Shown one piece after another: positions 49,759 to 58,312 of a stretch of 64,000 nt of DNA; position 1 is the first letter of the stretch, and every line of letters starts with the position of its first letter. The notes under the pieces are model-generated. The model made no database searches. It was not told the DNA's origin and saw only the letters and a program-made list of their open reading frames with translations. Both the position numbers and the translations under genes were made by a program. Origin of the DNA: an uncultured Clostridia bacterium (GTDB taxonomy: Bacteria > Bacillota > Clostridia > Christensenellales > UBA1242); contig CALVNY010000009.1 of NCBI GenBank assembly GCA_944350085.1, positions 1 through 64,000 on the forward strand. Direction: 5' to 3'.

Positions 49759-50700
49759 TTAAATTACTTTATAATAGCAAAGTTCTATGCTGTCAACAAA
49801 TGGGGTGGTGTAATTTTTAGTTAAATCGGTGCTTATATACTTTTTGCTATCATCTGTAAACACGCTTATTGCGTTGTTTATGTTTGAAAGAACACATGCA
49901 ACCATGTTTGCTCCACTGCTTATTCCAACGCCCAAACCTAATTCTTTTGAAAGTTTTATTGCCATTGCAATGGCATCTTCGTCAGTTACTGAAATTATTT
50001 TGTCTACAATTTCTGGTTTGTATAAACTAGGAATCAATCCATCGGACCAGCCTTGAATTTTGTGCTCTCCTTGTGATTTTCCACTTGTTAAAATTAAACT
50101 GCTTTTTGGTTCAACGGCAATAACTTTGCTGTTGAAATGCTTTTTTAAGTAACTTCCAACACCCATTAAAGTTCCACTTGTGCCAATGCCTGCAACAAAA
50201 CATTTTGGTGCTTTTATTTTTTTTGCAATTTCTTTTGCTGTGGTTTTATAGTGAGCGTTTGTGTTTGAAGGATTGTCAAATTGCAATGTTAAAAAGCCAT
50301 TGCATTTTTTTACATATTCTTTTGCTTTTACGAACGCTTCTTCAAAACTTTCAGTTAAATGCAATTCAGCCCCATATAGTTTAAGCAATTCTTGACGCTC
50401 TTTACTCATAAACTTTGGCATAAATATAACCACTTTGTGCCCCAAGTATTTTCCAATTGCACTAAAACTAATACCCATATTGCCACTTGTAGTTTCAACA
50501 ATGGTTTGACCAGGTTTTAAGTTTCCATTTTGGTAGGCTTCTTCAATAATACTTAGTGCAACTCTGTCCTTAATGCTTCCAGTTAAATTGTACCACTCTA
50601 ATTTAAAATAAGCATTTTTTACATTTCCATTTATTTTATAAACAATTTTAATTAGTGGAGTGTTTCCAATTAATTTTTTTAATTCGTTTATTTTATTCAT
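49759..50700 (-). CDS. cysK: Cysteine synthase family PLP enzyme
   Basis: A 313-residue PLP-dependent beta-family enzyme. Seen: GNTPLIKI (residues 12-19), the PLP-lysine in NLTGSIKDRVA (about 44), the substrate loop ETTSGNMGIS (about 67, normally PTSGNTGI), the phosphate loop GIGTSGTLMGVGSYL (about 172, normally GTGGT), and GISSGAN (about 262). It most likely makes cysteine from O-acetylserine and sulfide; CBS-like or diaminopropionate-type substrates cannot be excluded given the changed substrate loop. An extended -10 promoter lies upstream. Monocistronic. Confidence 0.85.
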   Translation of the reverse strand: MNKINELKKLIGNTPLIKIVYKINGNVKNAYFKLEWYNLTGSIKDRVALSIIEEAYQNGNLKPGQTIVETTSGNMGISFSAIGKYLGHKVVIFMPKFMSKERQELLKLYGAELHLTESFEEAFVKAKEYVKKCNGFLTLQFDNPSNTNAHYKTTAKEIAKKIKAPKCFVAGIGTSGTLMGVGSYLKKHFNSKVIAVEPKSSLILTSGKSQGEHKIQGWSDGLIPSLYKPEIVDKIISVTDEDAIAMAIKLSKELGLGVGISSGANMVACVLSNINNAISVFTDDSKKYISTDLTKNYTTPFVDSIELCYYKVI

Positions 50701-50753
50701 ATAACCCCTATAAATCTTTATGATTATTTATTTATTTTGTTGCAGTTTTTAAC

Positions 50754-50762
50754 ATTATAACA
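50754..50762 (-). promoter_or_regulatory. Extended -10 promoter of the cysteine synthase gene
   Basis: Minus strand reads TGTTATAAT. Confidence 0.55.
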
Positions 50763-50828
50763 AAAAACATAGTTTACTCATATAAAATTTTATGTATTTA
50801 GTTGATAATGTGGAGGAAAATTTTTTAT

Positions 50829-51431
50829 ATGGAAATAAAAGAAGTAGATAATAGTGGCAACATAATTTGTGATGACGCTTTAGTTGATAAAAGTTCTTGT
50901 GTTTTAAGTAGCAAAATACAAAACAATGTTGAGATTAAAAATGCAAGTGTTGTAACTAATAGTGAAATTGGCAAATCAACAAATGTCACTTCAAGTTATG
51001 TTGAAGATAGTGTTGTTGGCGAAAACTGTAAAATTGGGCCATACGCTCATATTAGACCAAATTCAAAAATTTTAAACAATGTAAAAATAGGAAATTTTGT
51101 TGAAATAAAAAATAGTGTGGTTGGAAGCAACACTAAAATAAGCCATATGTCGTATGTGGGTGATGCAATAATTGGGGAGGGTTGCAATATAGGTTGTGGA
51201 GTTATTTTTTGCAATTATGACGGCAAAAATAAAAACCAAATAAAAGTTGGAAATAATTGTTTTATTGGTAGCAACTGCAATTTAATTGCACCACTTAATA
51301 TTGCAGACAACACATATATTTGTGCAGGAACCACAGTTGTTGAAGATACCAACGAGTTTGATTTTGTAATTGGAAGGACCTATGCTACAGTAAAACCAAA
51401 TCGAGCAACTAAATATTTAAAAAAGGAGTAA
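50829..51431 (+). CDS. glmU (C-terminal half): Stand-alone GlmU acetyltransferase domain
   Basis: A 200-residue left-handed beta-helix protein of hexapeptide repeats that matches only the C-terminal half of GlmU. Diagnostic blocks: GPYAHIRPNS (70-79), VGNFVEIKNS-type coil, HMSYVGDAIIG (106-116, His106 corresponding to the catalytic His363 of E. coli), CNYDGKNK (128-135), and CAGTTVVED (165-173). It should acetylate glucosamine-1-phosphate. GlmU is normally about 450 residues with an N-terminal uridylyltransferase that is absent here: upstream lies an unrelated divergent gene. ATG 50829 is preceded by GGAGG at a long spacing. glmM follows two bases later. Confidence 0.88.
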   Translation: MEIKEVDNSGNIICDDALVDKSSCVLSSKIQNNVEIKNASVVTNSEIGKSTNVTSSYVEDSVVGENCKIGPYAHIRPNSKILNNVKIGNFVEIKNSVVGSNTKISHMSYVGDAIIGEGCNIGCGVIFCNYDGKNKNQIKVGNNCFIGSNCNLIAPLNIADNTYICAGTTVVEDTNEFDFVIGRTYATVKPNRATKYLKKE

Positions 51432-51433
51432 AT

Positions 51434-52732
51434 ATGGGAATATATTTTGGAACTGATGGAATTAGAGGAATAATAAACAACGACCTTTGTTTTGACTTAA
51501 TGTACAAATGTGGAAATGCTTTAACAATACTTAAAGAAAAGCCAACTATTTTAATTGGCAGGGACACTAGAAATAGTGGAAGTTTGGTAACGCTTGGAGT
51601 AAGTTCTGGTGCAATTCAAGGTGGAGCAAAAGTTATTGATGTGGGGATTATTCCAACATCTGGCGTTGCATATTTAACTAAAAAATTAGAGTGTGATTTT
51701 GGGGTTGTTATAAGTGCTTCACACAATCCACCTGAATTTAATGGAATAAAGGTTTTTGATAAAAATGGCTATAAATTACTTGATGAAAAAGAAAATGAGT
51801 TAGAAAAAAAATTTATAAAAAGCAATTTGAAAGACAATAGTGAAATTGGTTCGTACAGTTATTGTCCAAGTTTTGCAAATTGTTACATAAACTATTTGGT
51901 TAGTCTTGGTTGTAACTTACAAGGGCTAAAAATTGTTTTAGATGCAAGCAATGGAGCAAGTTTTAGCATTGCACCAAAAGTTTTTAAAAAATTGGGTGCA
52001 CATGTTTTTGCAACAAATTGTAAAAACAATGGGGATAAAATAAATTATAATTGTGGCTCTTTGTATCCTGAGGTTTTAAAAAGAAATGTCTTAAAATTTA
52101 AGGCAGACATTGGTTTTGCATTTGATGGTGATGCTGATAGAATTGTTGCTGTTGATAGGTTTGGAAATATTTTAGATGGAGATAAAATTTTGTACATTCT
52201 TGCAAAATATTACAAACTACAAAATGAAGATTTAAAAAATGTTGTTGGCACAAGCCACACAAATATGGGCATAGAAAATGCTTTGAACAATTTAGACATA
52301 AATTTAATTAGGGCTGATGTTGGGGATAAGTATGTTTTAAATGAAATGTTAAAGCAAAATTGTTTAATTGGTGGCGAACAAAGTGGGCACATAATAAATT
52401 TAAAATATGCAACCACAGGAGATGGAATTTTAACAGCAGTTATACTTTCAAAAACTCTAAAAGAACAAGGGGATTTAACCAAATTTTTTGATGTAAAAAT
52501 GCTTCCACAAGTTAATATTAATGTTTTAACAACTGATAAGTTGCGAGTAATTAATAGTGAAATTTTAAGTAATACTATTTATGCTGAACAAGAAAATTTA
52601 AAAAATGGCAGAATAATGGTTAGGGCAAGTGGCACAGAACCAAAAATTAGAATTATGGTTGAGAGTGAAAGTTTGGTTCAAGCACAAAACACTGCAAATA
52701 GAATTGCAGATGTTGTAAAAAGAATAAGTTAG
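51434..52732 (+). CDS. glmM: Phosphoglucosamine mutase
   Basis: A 432-residue phosphohexomutase that converts glucosamine-6-phosphate to glucosamine-1-phosphate. The N-terminal signature is FGTDGIRG (5-12), the phosphoserine loop is ASHNP (95-99, Ser96), the metal-binding loop is DGDADR (231-236), GGEQSGH is near 314, and the C-terminal phosphate-binding loop is RASGTEPKIRIM (about 394). Length is near normal (E. coli 445). It starts two bases after the GlmU acetyltransferase domain, with AAAGGAG as ribosome site, so the two enzymes catalyse consecutive steps and are co-translated. Confidence 0.96.
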   Translation: MGIYFGTDGIRGIINNDLCFDLMYKCGNALTILKEKPTILIGRDTRNSGSLVTLGVSSGAIQGGAKVIDVGIIPTSGVAYLTKKLECDFGVVISASHNPPEFNGIKVFDKNGYKLLDEKENELEKKFIKSNLKDNSEIGSYSYCPSFANCYINYLVSLGCNLQGLKIVLDASNGASFSIAPKVFKKLGAHVFATNCKNNGDKINYNCGSLYPEVLKRNVLKFKADIGFAFDGDADRIVAVDRFGNILDGDKILYILAKYYKLQNEDLKNVVGTSHTNMGIENALNNLDINLIRADVGDKYVLNEMLKQNCLIGGEQSGHIINLKYATTGDGILTAVILSKTLKEQGDLTKFFDVKMLPQVNINVLTTDKLRVINSEILSNTIYAEQENLKNGRIMVRASGTEPKIRIMVESESLVQAQNTANRIADVVKRIS

Positions 52733-52762
52733 TATTTAGTGGCTAGATTTTGCTTTAAATAA

Positions 52763-52787
52763 AAAATGCCCTAAATTAAGGGCATAC
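52763..52787 (-). terminator. Terminator of the pyk-HAD operon
   Basis: ATGCCCT pairs with AGGGCAT around AAATTA; Ts follow only on the minus strand. Confidence 0.75.
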
Positions 52788-52788
52788 A

Positions 52789-53436
52789 TTAATTGTTGTT
52801 TATTATTCTTTTAATTAAACTGTCTAATTTGCTGGCGTCATCTATAAAATAAGTGGGGATATTAAGTTCTTTTGCTGGTTGTAAATCATTTTCAATACTG
52901 TCCCCAATAACACAGGCTTCACTTGGTTCAATATTTTCAGCATCAATAATTTTTTTATAGTAGTGCTCTTTTGTTGGGTCGTAATCAAAAAATCTGTTTG
53001 AATAAACTTTTTTAAACCACTTAAACTTCAAATTTAATTTATTCATATAATATTTAATATGTTTAATTGACGAGTTTGACACAACATACACTTTGTATTT
53101 TTTGCAAATTTGTTTTATTGTTTCAGGATTGCATTTTTCATTATCATTTAAAATTATGCTGTAAATTATGCTATCTTGCCAACGCAAAAAATGTCTTGTG
53201 TTAATTTTTAAATTTTTGTACTTTTGCTTAAAATTATTTAAATACTTAATTATGCTAGCCCCACTGCTATGTTCTAGCCATTCAGTATTTTCTTTGCATA
53301 TTGTGTTGTATTCTTCATCTGTTATGTTTGGAAAAAAACTTCTTCTGTTTTTATTTACTATGCTTGGAACATTATCAAACTTGTGCACTCCAGAATACAT
53401 TACGCCATCAAAGTCAAATATAAATACTTTTATTAT
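52789..53436 (-). CDS. HAD-superfamily phosphatase with a non-canonical start
   Basis: A HAD hydrolase of about 215 residues. Motif I is FIFDFDGVMYSG, motif II is VVSNSS, and motif IV/III appears as IGDSIENDLQPAKE. However, the first ATG (53400) lies after motif I, so a start there would remove the catalytic Asp pair. In frame upstream are only ATA and ATT codons before a stop (53460). AAGGAG at 53450-53445 is eight bases from ATA 53436 and five from ATT 53439, so initiation at AUA or AUU is the best explanation. The gene follows pyk directly and shares its transcript. Substrate unknown (phosphoglycolate phosphatase-like). Confidence 0.75.
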   Translation of the reverse strand: MIKVFIFDFDGVMYSGVHKFDNVPSIVNKNRRSFFPNITDEEYNTICKENTEWLEHSSGASIIKYLNNFKQKYKNLKINTRHFLRWQDSIIYSIILNDNEKCNPETIKQICKKYKVYVVSNSSIKHIKYYMNKLNLKFKWFKKVYSNRFFDYDPTKEHYYKKIIDAENIEPSEACVIGDSIENDLQPAKELNIPTYFIDDASKLDSLIKRIINNN

Positions 53437-53457
53437 AATTATGTCTCCTTTTTGATT

Positions 53458-54855
53458 TTATATTTTTGTAATTTTTATAATGTTTGAGTGAAGGTCGGTT
53501 GTTCCTGTAACAACCAAAACATTGTCATTAGTTTTTGCTATGTTGTGGCTTTTTGCAATTTCAACTGAAATGTCAAAAATTTTATTTTCGTCAAAATTGC
53601 TTGTTAAAATTGGCGAAACACCCCAAACCAATGATAATGAGTTGTAAGTGCCTTCATTGTCGGTTATGGCAACTATTGGGCAAATAGGCAAAAATCTTGA
53701 AACAAAATTTGCCATTTTGCCTTTTGTTGTAAACACCATTATAGCTTTGCTTTTTAAATTAAAACTAGCATTTACAGTTGAATAAGTTAAAACATCTGTA
53801 ATGTCGTTAGAATTAAAGTCTAAAGTTTTAAATTTTTTTGTGTAATCTATATCATGTTCGGCTTGCACGCAAATTTCACTCATGGCTTTAACAGTTGCAA
53901 CAGGATATTTTCCAACTGCAGTTTCAGCACTAAGCATTACTGCACTTGCACCTTCTTTAACTGCTGTTGCAACATCGCTTGCTTCGGCTCTTGTTGGCCT
54001 TGGATTGTTTATCATACTTTCCAACATTTCAGTTGCAACAATGGTAATTTTGCCGTGCAATCTTGATTTGTTAATAAGTTCGGTTTGAATAAATGGAACT
54101 TTGTAAAATGGAACTTCAACTCCCAAATCTCCACGAGCAACCATAATTCCATCGCTAACTTTTAAAATTTCATTTAAATTTTTTACGCCCTCAAGGCTTT
54201 CAATTTTGGATATTATTTTGCACTGATAATTGCACTCTTTCATTAACTCTTTAATTTCTAAAACATCTTCTTTTTTTGTTACAAAACTTAGTGCAACATA
54301 TTCACATTTATTTTTAAATGCCCAAATTAAGTCATTTCTATCACGAGTAGAAATGTATGGCAAATTTGGAGTGTATCCTTTAAAGGTTAGTCCTTTGCTG
54401 TCTTTTAACACGCCACCTGACAAAACTTTTAGTTTAACACCATCTTTTAATTGCTCAACAACTTTAAAAGAAATTAATCCGTCATTTGCCAAAATTGTGG
54501 TGTTTAAAGGGATATCTTTTAGACAATCAGGTTCGGTTACGGAAACGCCTAAGTTGTTGCCCAATTTGTCGTGATTATATAAGATAAAATAAGAACCTTT
54601 TTTTAGTAAAGTTTGTCCGCCATCAAAATTTTTAACTCTAACTTCAGGACCACGAGTGTCTACCATAATGGAAACTGGCATTTTAAGTTCGCATCTTACT
54701 TGTTTTATTGTGTCAACAACTTTTTGATGTTCGCTTGTTTCGCCGTGGCTTAGATTAATTCTTGCAACATTTAAGCCTGATTGAACTAAACTTTTAAAAG
54801 TTTTATAATCACTAGAGCTGGGTCCCATAGTTGCTATAATCTTAGTTTTTCGCAT
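53458..54855 (-). CDS. pyk: Pyruvate kinase
   Basis: A 465-residue glycolytic enzyme that transfers phosphate from phosphoenolpyruvate to ADP. Seen: KIIATMGPSS (residues 4-13), ARINLSHGE (about 32-40), the active-site block ISKIESLEGV (about 219), and MVARGDLGVEVPF (about 240) with ATEMLESMINNPRPTRAEASDVATAV (about 275), which binds K+, Mg2+ and substrate. Length is typical for the enzyme without the extra C-terminal PEP-utiliser domain found in Bacillus. AAGGAGAAAAAT precedes the start. The HAD phosphatase gene follows. Confidence 0.97.
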   Translation of the reverse strand: MRKTKIIATMGPSSSDYKTFKSLVQSGLNVARINLSHGETSEHQKVVDTIKQVRCELKMPVSIMVDTRGPEVRVKNFDGGQTLLKKGSYFILYNHDKLGNNLGVSVTEPDCLKDIPLNTTILANDGLISFKVVEQLKDGVKLKVLSGGVLKDSKGLTFKGYTPNLPYISTRDRNDLIWAFKNKCEYVALSFVTKKEDVLEIKELMKECNYQCKIISKIESLEGVKNLNEILKVSDGIMVARGDLGVEVPFYKVPFIQTELINKSRLHGKITIVATEMLESMINNPRPTRAEASDVATAVKEGASAVMLSAETAVGKYPVATVKAMSEICVQAEHDIDYTKKFKTLDFNSNDITDVLTYSTVNASFNLKSKAIMVFTTKGKMANFVSRFLPICPIVAITDNEGTYNSLSLVWGVSPILTSNFDENKIFDISVEIAKSHNIAKTNDNVLVVTGTTDLHSNIIKITKI

Positions 54856-55138
54856 ATTTTTCTCCTTGTGTAAAATTACATTTTCAATTCATTTTACAAT
54901 AAAATTAATTTAAAGGCAATTATAGATTAATCAAACTTTAAATTTTGTTTTGTTATTAAATTTTTATAAAATAGAATAAAAATAATTACATTATATTAAG
55001 TAATTTGCAAATTTAAAAGTTTTATAATTCTAAAACAATTTTATCATATTATAAATTTACTTTTATGTGTAAATTCATTGTAAAAAAAAAATAATTATGA
55101 TAATATAACTATGAAATAGTTTATAAGGTTAAGGTTTA

Positions 55139-55570
55139 ATGAAACAAGACATTTTAGCAAAACAAATAACTGAACTTCGCATAATTCTACAAAATATAAC
55201 TGACGGATTTAGTGTAGATAGTGCAAACAAAAACGCTAAGTTAACTATGGAGCGAAGGGTTTTGTTTGTTTTAAATAGCAATAAAAAAGTTAAACCTATT
55301 ACCTTAATAACCAAACTTGGAATTGCTAAAAGTAACTTGGCATTGCTTTGCAAAAGTATGATTGATGGTGGTTTTATTACTTGCGAAAAAGACGAAAATG
55401 ACAAGCGTAATATTTACTACGAAATTACTGCAAAAGGTGTTGCTGAGTTGAATCAGTACATTGATTCTATTTCTAATGATGTGTGTTCTATTTGTAAAAA
55501 CGAAAAGGAAACAAAAGAGATATCTAAGAAATTAGAAGATGTTATTGAATTTTTAAACAGAAAATATTAA
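55139..55570 (+). CDS. MarR-type winged helix regulator
   Basis: A 143-residue DNA-binding protein with a helical N terminus (residues 1-40), a winged helix (about 42-105) with KPITLITKLGIAKSNLALLCKSM as the recognition helix region, and KDENDKRNIYYEITAKG as the wing, which is the typical MarR signature D.RD/N.R...ltxxG. The C terminus is a dimerisation helix. It lies ten bases upstream of cysS and may be transcribed with it. The ligand is unknown. The start is supported by AAGG upstream. Confidence 0.82.
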   Translation: MKQDILAKQITELRIILQNITDGFSVDSANKNAKLTMERRVLFVLNSNKKVKPITLITKLGIAKSNLALLCKSMIDGGFITCEKDENDKRNIYYEITAKGVAELNQYIDSISNDVCSICKNEKETKEISKKLEDVIEFLNRKY

Positions 55571-55580
55571 GGGAAACATT

Positions 55581-56960
55581 ATGAAACTATTTAACACATT
55601 AACTAAAAGGAAAGAAGAATTTAAGCCTGTAAATCCAAACATAGTAAACATGTATTCTTGTGGGCCAACAGTTTATTATTATGCCCATATTGGAAATATG
55701 CGTGCCTATTTATTTATGGATTCTTTGCGTAGAGTTTTAAAATATAATGGGTATACTATTAATGGAGTTATGAATATAACTGATGTGGGGCATTTGACTA
55801 GCGATGAAGATGAAGGCGAAGACAAAATGGAAGTTGCAAGCAAACGAGAAAATAAATCGGTTTGGGAAATTGCAAAATTCTACACAGATTTCTTCTTTGA
55901 TCAAGTTAAACAACTGAATATTGATGTTCCGGAAAACATTGTTCCTGCAACTTCTTGCATTAATGATATGATTGAGTTTGTTAAAGGATTAATGGAAAAG
56001 GGCTATGCTTATGAAACTAGCAAAGGAATTTATTTTGATGTTTCTAAGTTTAAAGGATATGGAATGCTTTCTGGCACAAAATTGGAGGACAAACTTGCTG
56101 GTGCAAGAATTGAAGTTGACCCAGAAAAAATAAATCCTTATGATTTTGCACTTTGGATTAAAGCACCTAAGGAACACATTATGCAATGGGAAAGTCCGTG
56201 GGGAATGGGATATCCGGGTTGGCACATAGAGTGCTCAGCAATGGGTAGGAAATATTTTGGCAATAGCATTGATATTCACACAGGTGGCATTGACCATAAA
56301 ACAGTGCATCACGAAAATGAAATTGCACAAAACGACGCGCTTAATGGAAAGCAAACAGTTAGATTTTGGATGCATTGCGAATTTTTGCAAGTTGATGGCG
56401 GAAAGATGAGTAAAAGTTTAAACAACATTTACACATTGGAAGATTTAAAGCAAAAAGGTTTTGACCCACTAGATTTCAGGTACTTTTATTTAAATGCACA
56501 TTATTCTAAAAAGCAAAATTTTACATTTGATGCCTTAAAATCAAGCAGAATAAGCAGGCTTAGATTATATGATGAGTGTTTTAAACATAAAATTGCCGAA
56601 AACAAAAATTTAGATTTAACACACTACAAACAAAAATTTGAAGATGCAATAAATGATGACCTTAATATTCCACTTGCCTTATCGGTTTTGTGGGAAATGG
56701 TTAAAAATGAAGAAAAAGCAAAAGAAGTTTACGAAATGTCATTAACATTTGACAAAGTGCTTGGGCTTGACATTGAAAAATATGCCATAGAGCAAACAAA
56801 AGGTGAAATTCCACAAGAAGTTTTAAGTATGGCAGAATTGCGTTGGGAAGCAAAGAAAAATAAAAACTTTGCCTATGCTGACGAATTAAGAAATAAAATT
56901 GGCGAATTGGGGTACGACATTTTAGATAGTAAAGAAGGCTATCAAATCACTAAAAGATAA
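55581..56960 (+). CDS. cysS: Cysteinyl-tRNA synthetase
   Basis: A 459-residue class I synthetase that charges tRNA-Cys. The zinc Cys and signature are MYSCGPTVYYYAHIGNMRAY (22-41, HIGN at 36-39); GWHIECSAMGRKYFG (about 213) and HHENEIAQ (about 238) supply further zinc ligands; KMSKSLNN is near 275. Length is typical. The ribosome site is AAGGGAAACATT. It follows a MarR regulator and precedes two further genes in the same direction. No T-box is present upstream. Confidence 0.97.
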   Translation: MKLFNTLTKRKEEFKPVNPNIVNMYSCGPTVYYYAHIGNMRAYLFMDSLRRVLKYNGYTINGVMNITDVGHLTSDEDEGEDKMEVASKRENKSVWEIAKFYTDFFFDQVKQLNIDVPENIVPATSCINDMIEFVKGLMEKGYAYETSKGIYFDVSKFKGYGMLSGTKLEDKLAGARIEVDPEKINPYDFALWIKAPKEHIMQWESPWGMGYPGWHIECSAMGRKYFGNSIDIHTGGIDHKTVHHENEIAQNDALNGKQTVRFWMHCEFLQVDGGKMSKSLNNIYTLEDLKQKGFDPLDFRYFYLNAHYSKKQNFTFDALKSSRISRLRLYDECFKHKIAENKNLDLTHYKQKFEDAINDDLNIPLALSVLWEMVKNEEKAKEVYEMSLTFDKVLGLDIEKYAIEQTKGEIPQEVLSMAELRWEAKKNKNFAYADELRNKIGELGYDILDSKEGYQITKR

Positions 56961-56975
56961 TTGGAGGAAAATCAA

Positions 56976-57323
56976 ATGACTAAAAAGGGCGCAACAATTT
57001 TAGCACTAATTACAACATTTTTCTATTTTATAGTTTGCATTGTTGTAATGTTGGTGTACAAAGGAGAATCTGGTGTTGTAGAAACAGGAAATCAATTTTT
57101 AATTTTCTTGCTTGTTCAAGCACCAAGGATTATTTTCTTGTTTGGATTAACTGTGTTTTTGCTTGTGTTGTCTGCTTTACCTATTGAAAAGAAAAGTAAA
57201 AACAGCAACACAACTGTTACATCAAACAAACCAAAAACCACAACAAGAACAAGAACTGTTACAAGAACAGTTAAACCTGTTGTAAAGAAAATTGAAACAG
57301 AAGATGAATCAAGCGGGGAATAA
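56976..57323 (+). CDS. Two-helix membrane protein
   Basis: A 115-residue protein beginning MTKKGATILALITTFFYF. ATG 56976 is chosen over TTG 56961 because TTGGAGG just upstream is its ribosome site. Two membrane segments (about 9-28 and 45-68) are followed by a Thr/Lys/Arg-rich tail (TTTRTRTVTRTVKP) ending in an acidic group. Its stop codon overlaps the next start by one base. The short basic tail may touch nucleic acid or the membrane. No family recognised. Confidence 0.65.
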   Translation: MTKKGATILALITTFFYFIVCIVVMLVYKGESGVVETGNQFLIFLLVQAPRIIFLFGLTVFLLVLSALPIEKKSKNSNTTVTSNKPKTTTRTRTVTRTVKPVVKKIETEDESSGE

Positions 57324-57925
57324 TGCGACATTATTTTATTGCTGAATCGCATAGTGACGATGATTATTTTACTTTTGAAGAAAATTTCAATGGTGATAAA
57401 TTCATTTTTAATTCTTGCAACGATGTGTTTAGTAAAAATTGTGTAGACTATGGCACAAAAGTTTTAATAAAAACTATTATCAAAAATTCTTCAAATTATT
57501 TTGGAGATGTTTTAGATGTGGGCTGTGGCTACGGGGCATTATCAATAATTTTAGAAAAATATTTGAAAAATTGCAATTTTACTTTAATTGACATCAATAG
57601 CGAAGCCATAAAATTGGCAAAGAAAAATAAAATAGAAAATAAAAGCAATAACATAAAAGATATTTTTGAGAGTGATTTGTATAGCAATATAACTAATTCA
57701 TATTCTCACATAATTTCAAATCCACCAATTAAAACGGGTAAAACAGTTTTAATTAATTTAATAACGCAAGGGTACGAAATTTTAAACAATGGTGGAAGTA
57801 TGACACTTGTTATTAAAAAAAATTATGGGGCAGACAGTGCTAAAAACCTTATGCAAAAAACATTTGGGAATGCAGTTGTGCTTGAAAGAGATAAAGGATA
57901 TTATATATTGTATAGTAAAAAATAG
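57323..57925 (+). CDS. RsmC-like class I methyltransferase
   Basis: A 200-residue methyltransferase. AdoMet motif I is VLDVGCGYGALSI (about 56-68), the acidic end of strand 2 is LIDINSEA (about 83), and the catalytic motif is ISNPPIKTGK (about 127-136), where RsmC (16S rRNA m2G1207) and related enzymes have NPPFHxG/R. Firmicutes carry such short RsmC-like proteins that lack the N-terminal pseudo-catalytic domain. It probably modifies an RNA guanine. The start overlaps the preceding stop by one base. Confidence 0.85.
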   Translation: MRHYFIAESHSDDDYFTFEENFNGDKFIFNSCNDVFSKNCVDYGTKVLIKTIIKNSSNYFGDVLDVGCGYGALSIILEKYLKNCNFTLIDINSEAIKLAKKNKIENKSNNIKDIFESDLYSNITNSYSHIISNPPIKTGKTVLINLITQGYEILNNGGSMTLVIKKNYGADSAKNLMQKTFGNAVVLERDKGYYILYSKK

Positions 57926-57944
57926 GTTAATGGCCTATTTTTTT
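57917..57944 (+). terminator. Terminator overlapping the stop codon of the methyltransferase
   Basis: AAATAGG pairs with CCTATTT within longer A and T runs; the TAG stop is in the 5' arm. Confidence 0.75.
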
Positions 57945-58021
57945 GTTTAAAAACAATTCTAATTTAATAATGTGTTTCATAAAATATGATAATTAATAAT
58001 TATTAAAATTAGGAGGCTGTT

Positions 58022-58312
58022 TTGGAAAATATAGTAAGAAAGTTGGAAGTTAAAACTGAAAAACCAACAAGAATGGTGCTTGAAAACAGAAAAGATTTGC
58101 AAATTACAGGCATTACAAAAGTAATTTCAATTAATGAAAACAATGCTTATGTTTTAATAAATGGAACAAAATTAAATATTACTGGAAGCGATATGAGTAT
58201 TGAAAAACTTGATGTAAATGAAGGAATTTTAAATTTAACTGGAACAATTAATGAAATCAAATATTCTGGCAAAAATGTTAAAACTTCCTTTTTTAAAAGG
58301 TTGTTTAAATGA
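58022..58312 (+). CDS. yabP: YabP-like sporulation protein
   Basis: A 96-residue protein matching YabP/YqfC: the phrase MVLENRKDLQITGITKVISI is the conserved N-terminal strand set, followed by INGTKLNITGSDMSIEKLDV and LNLTGTINEIKYS. In Bacillus YabP is a spore-coat/cortex assembly protein made early in sporulation. TTG 58022 with AGGAGGCTGTTT is the start. It overlaps the next gene by four bases, and the order yabP-yabQ-divIC matches Bacillus, which supports the identification. Confidence 0.85.
   Translation: MENIVRKLEVKTEKPTRMVLENRKDLQITGITKVISINENNAYVLINGTKLNITGSDMSIEKLDVNEGILNLTGTINEIKYSGKNVKTSFFKRLFK

Noticed and set aside
50701-50828. A frameshifted GlmU N-terminal domain upstream of the beta-helix gene.
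   Set aside because: The upstream sequence is a complete divergent cysteine synthase gene; no uridylyltransferase motif (GxGTRM) is visible in any frame.
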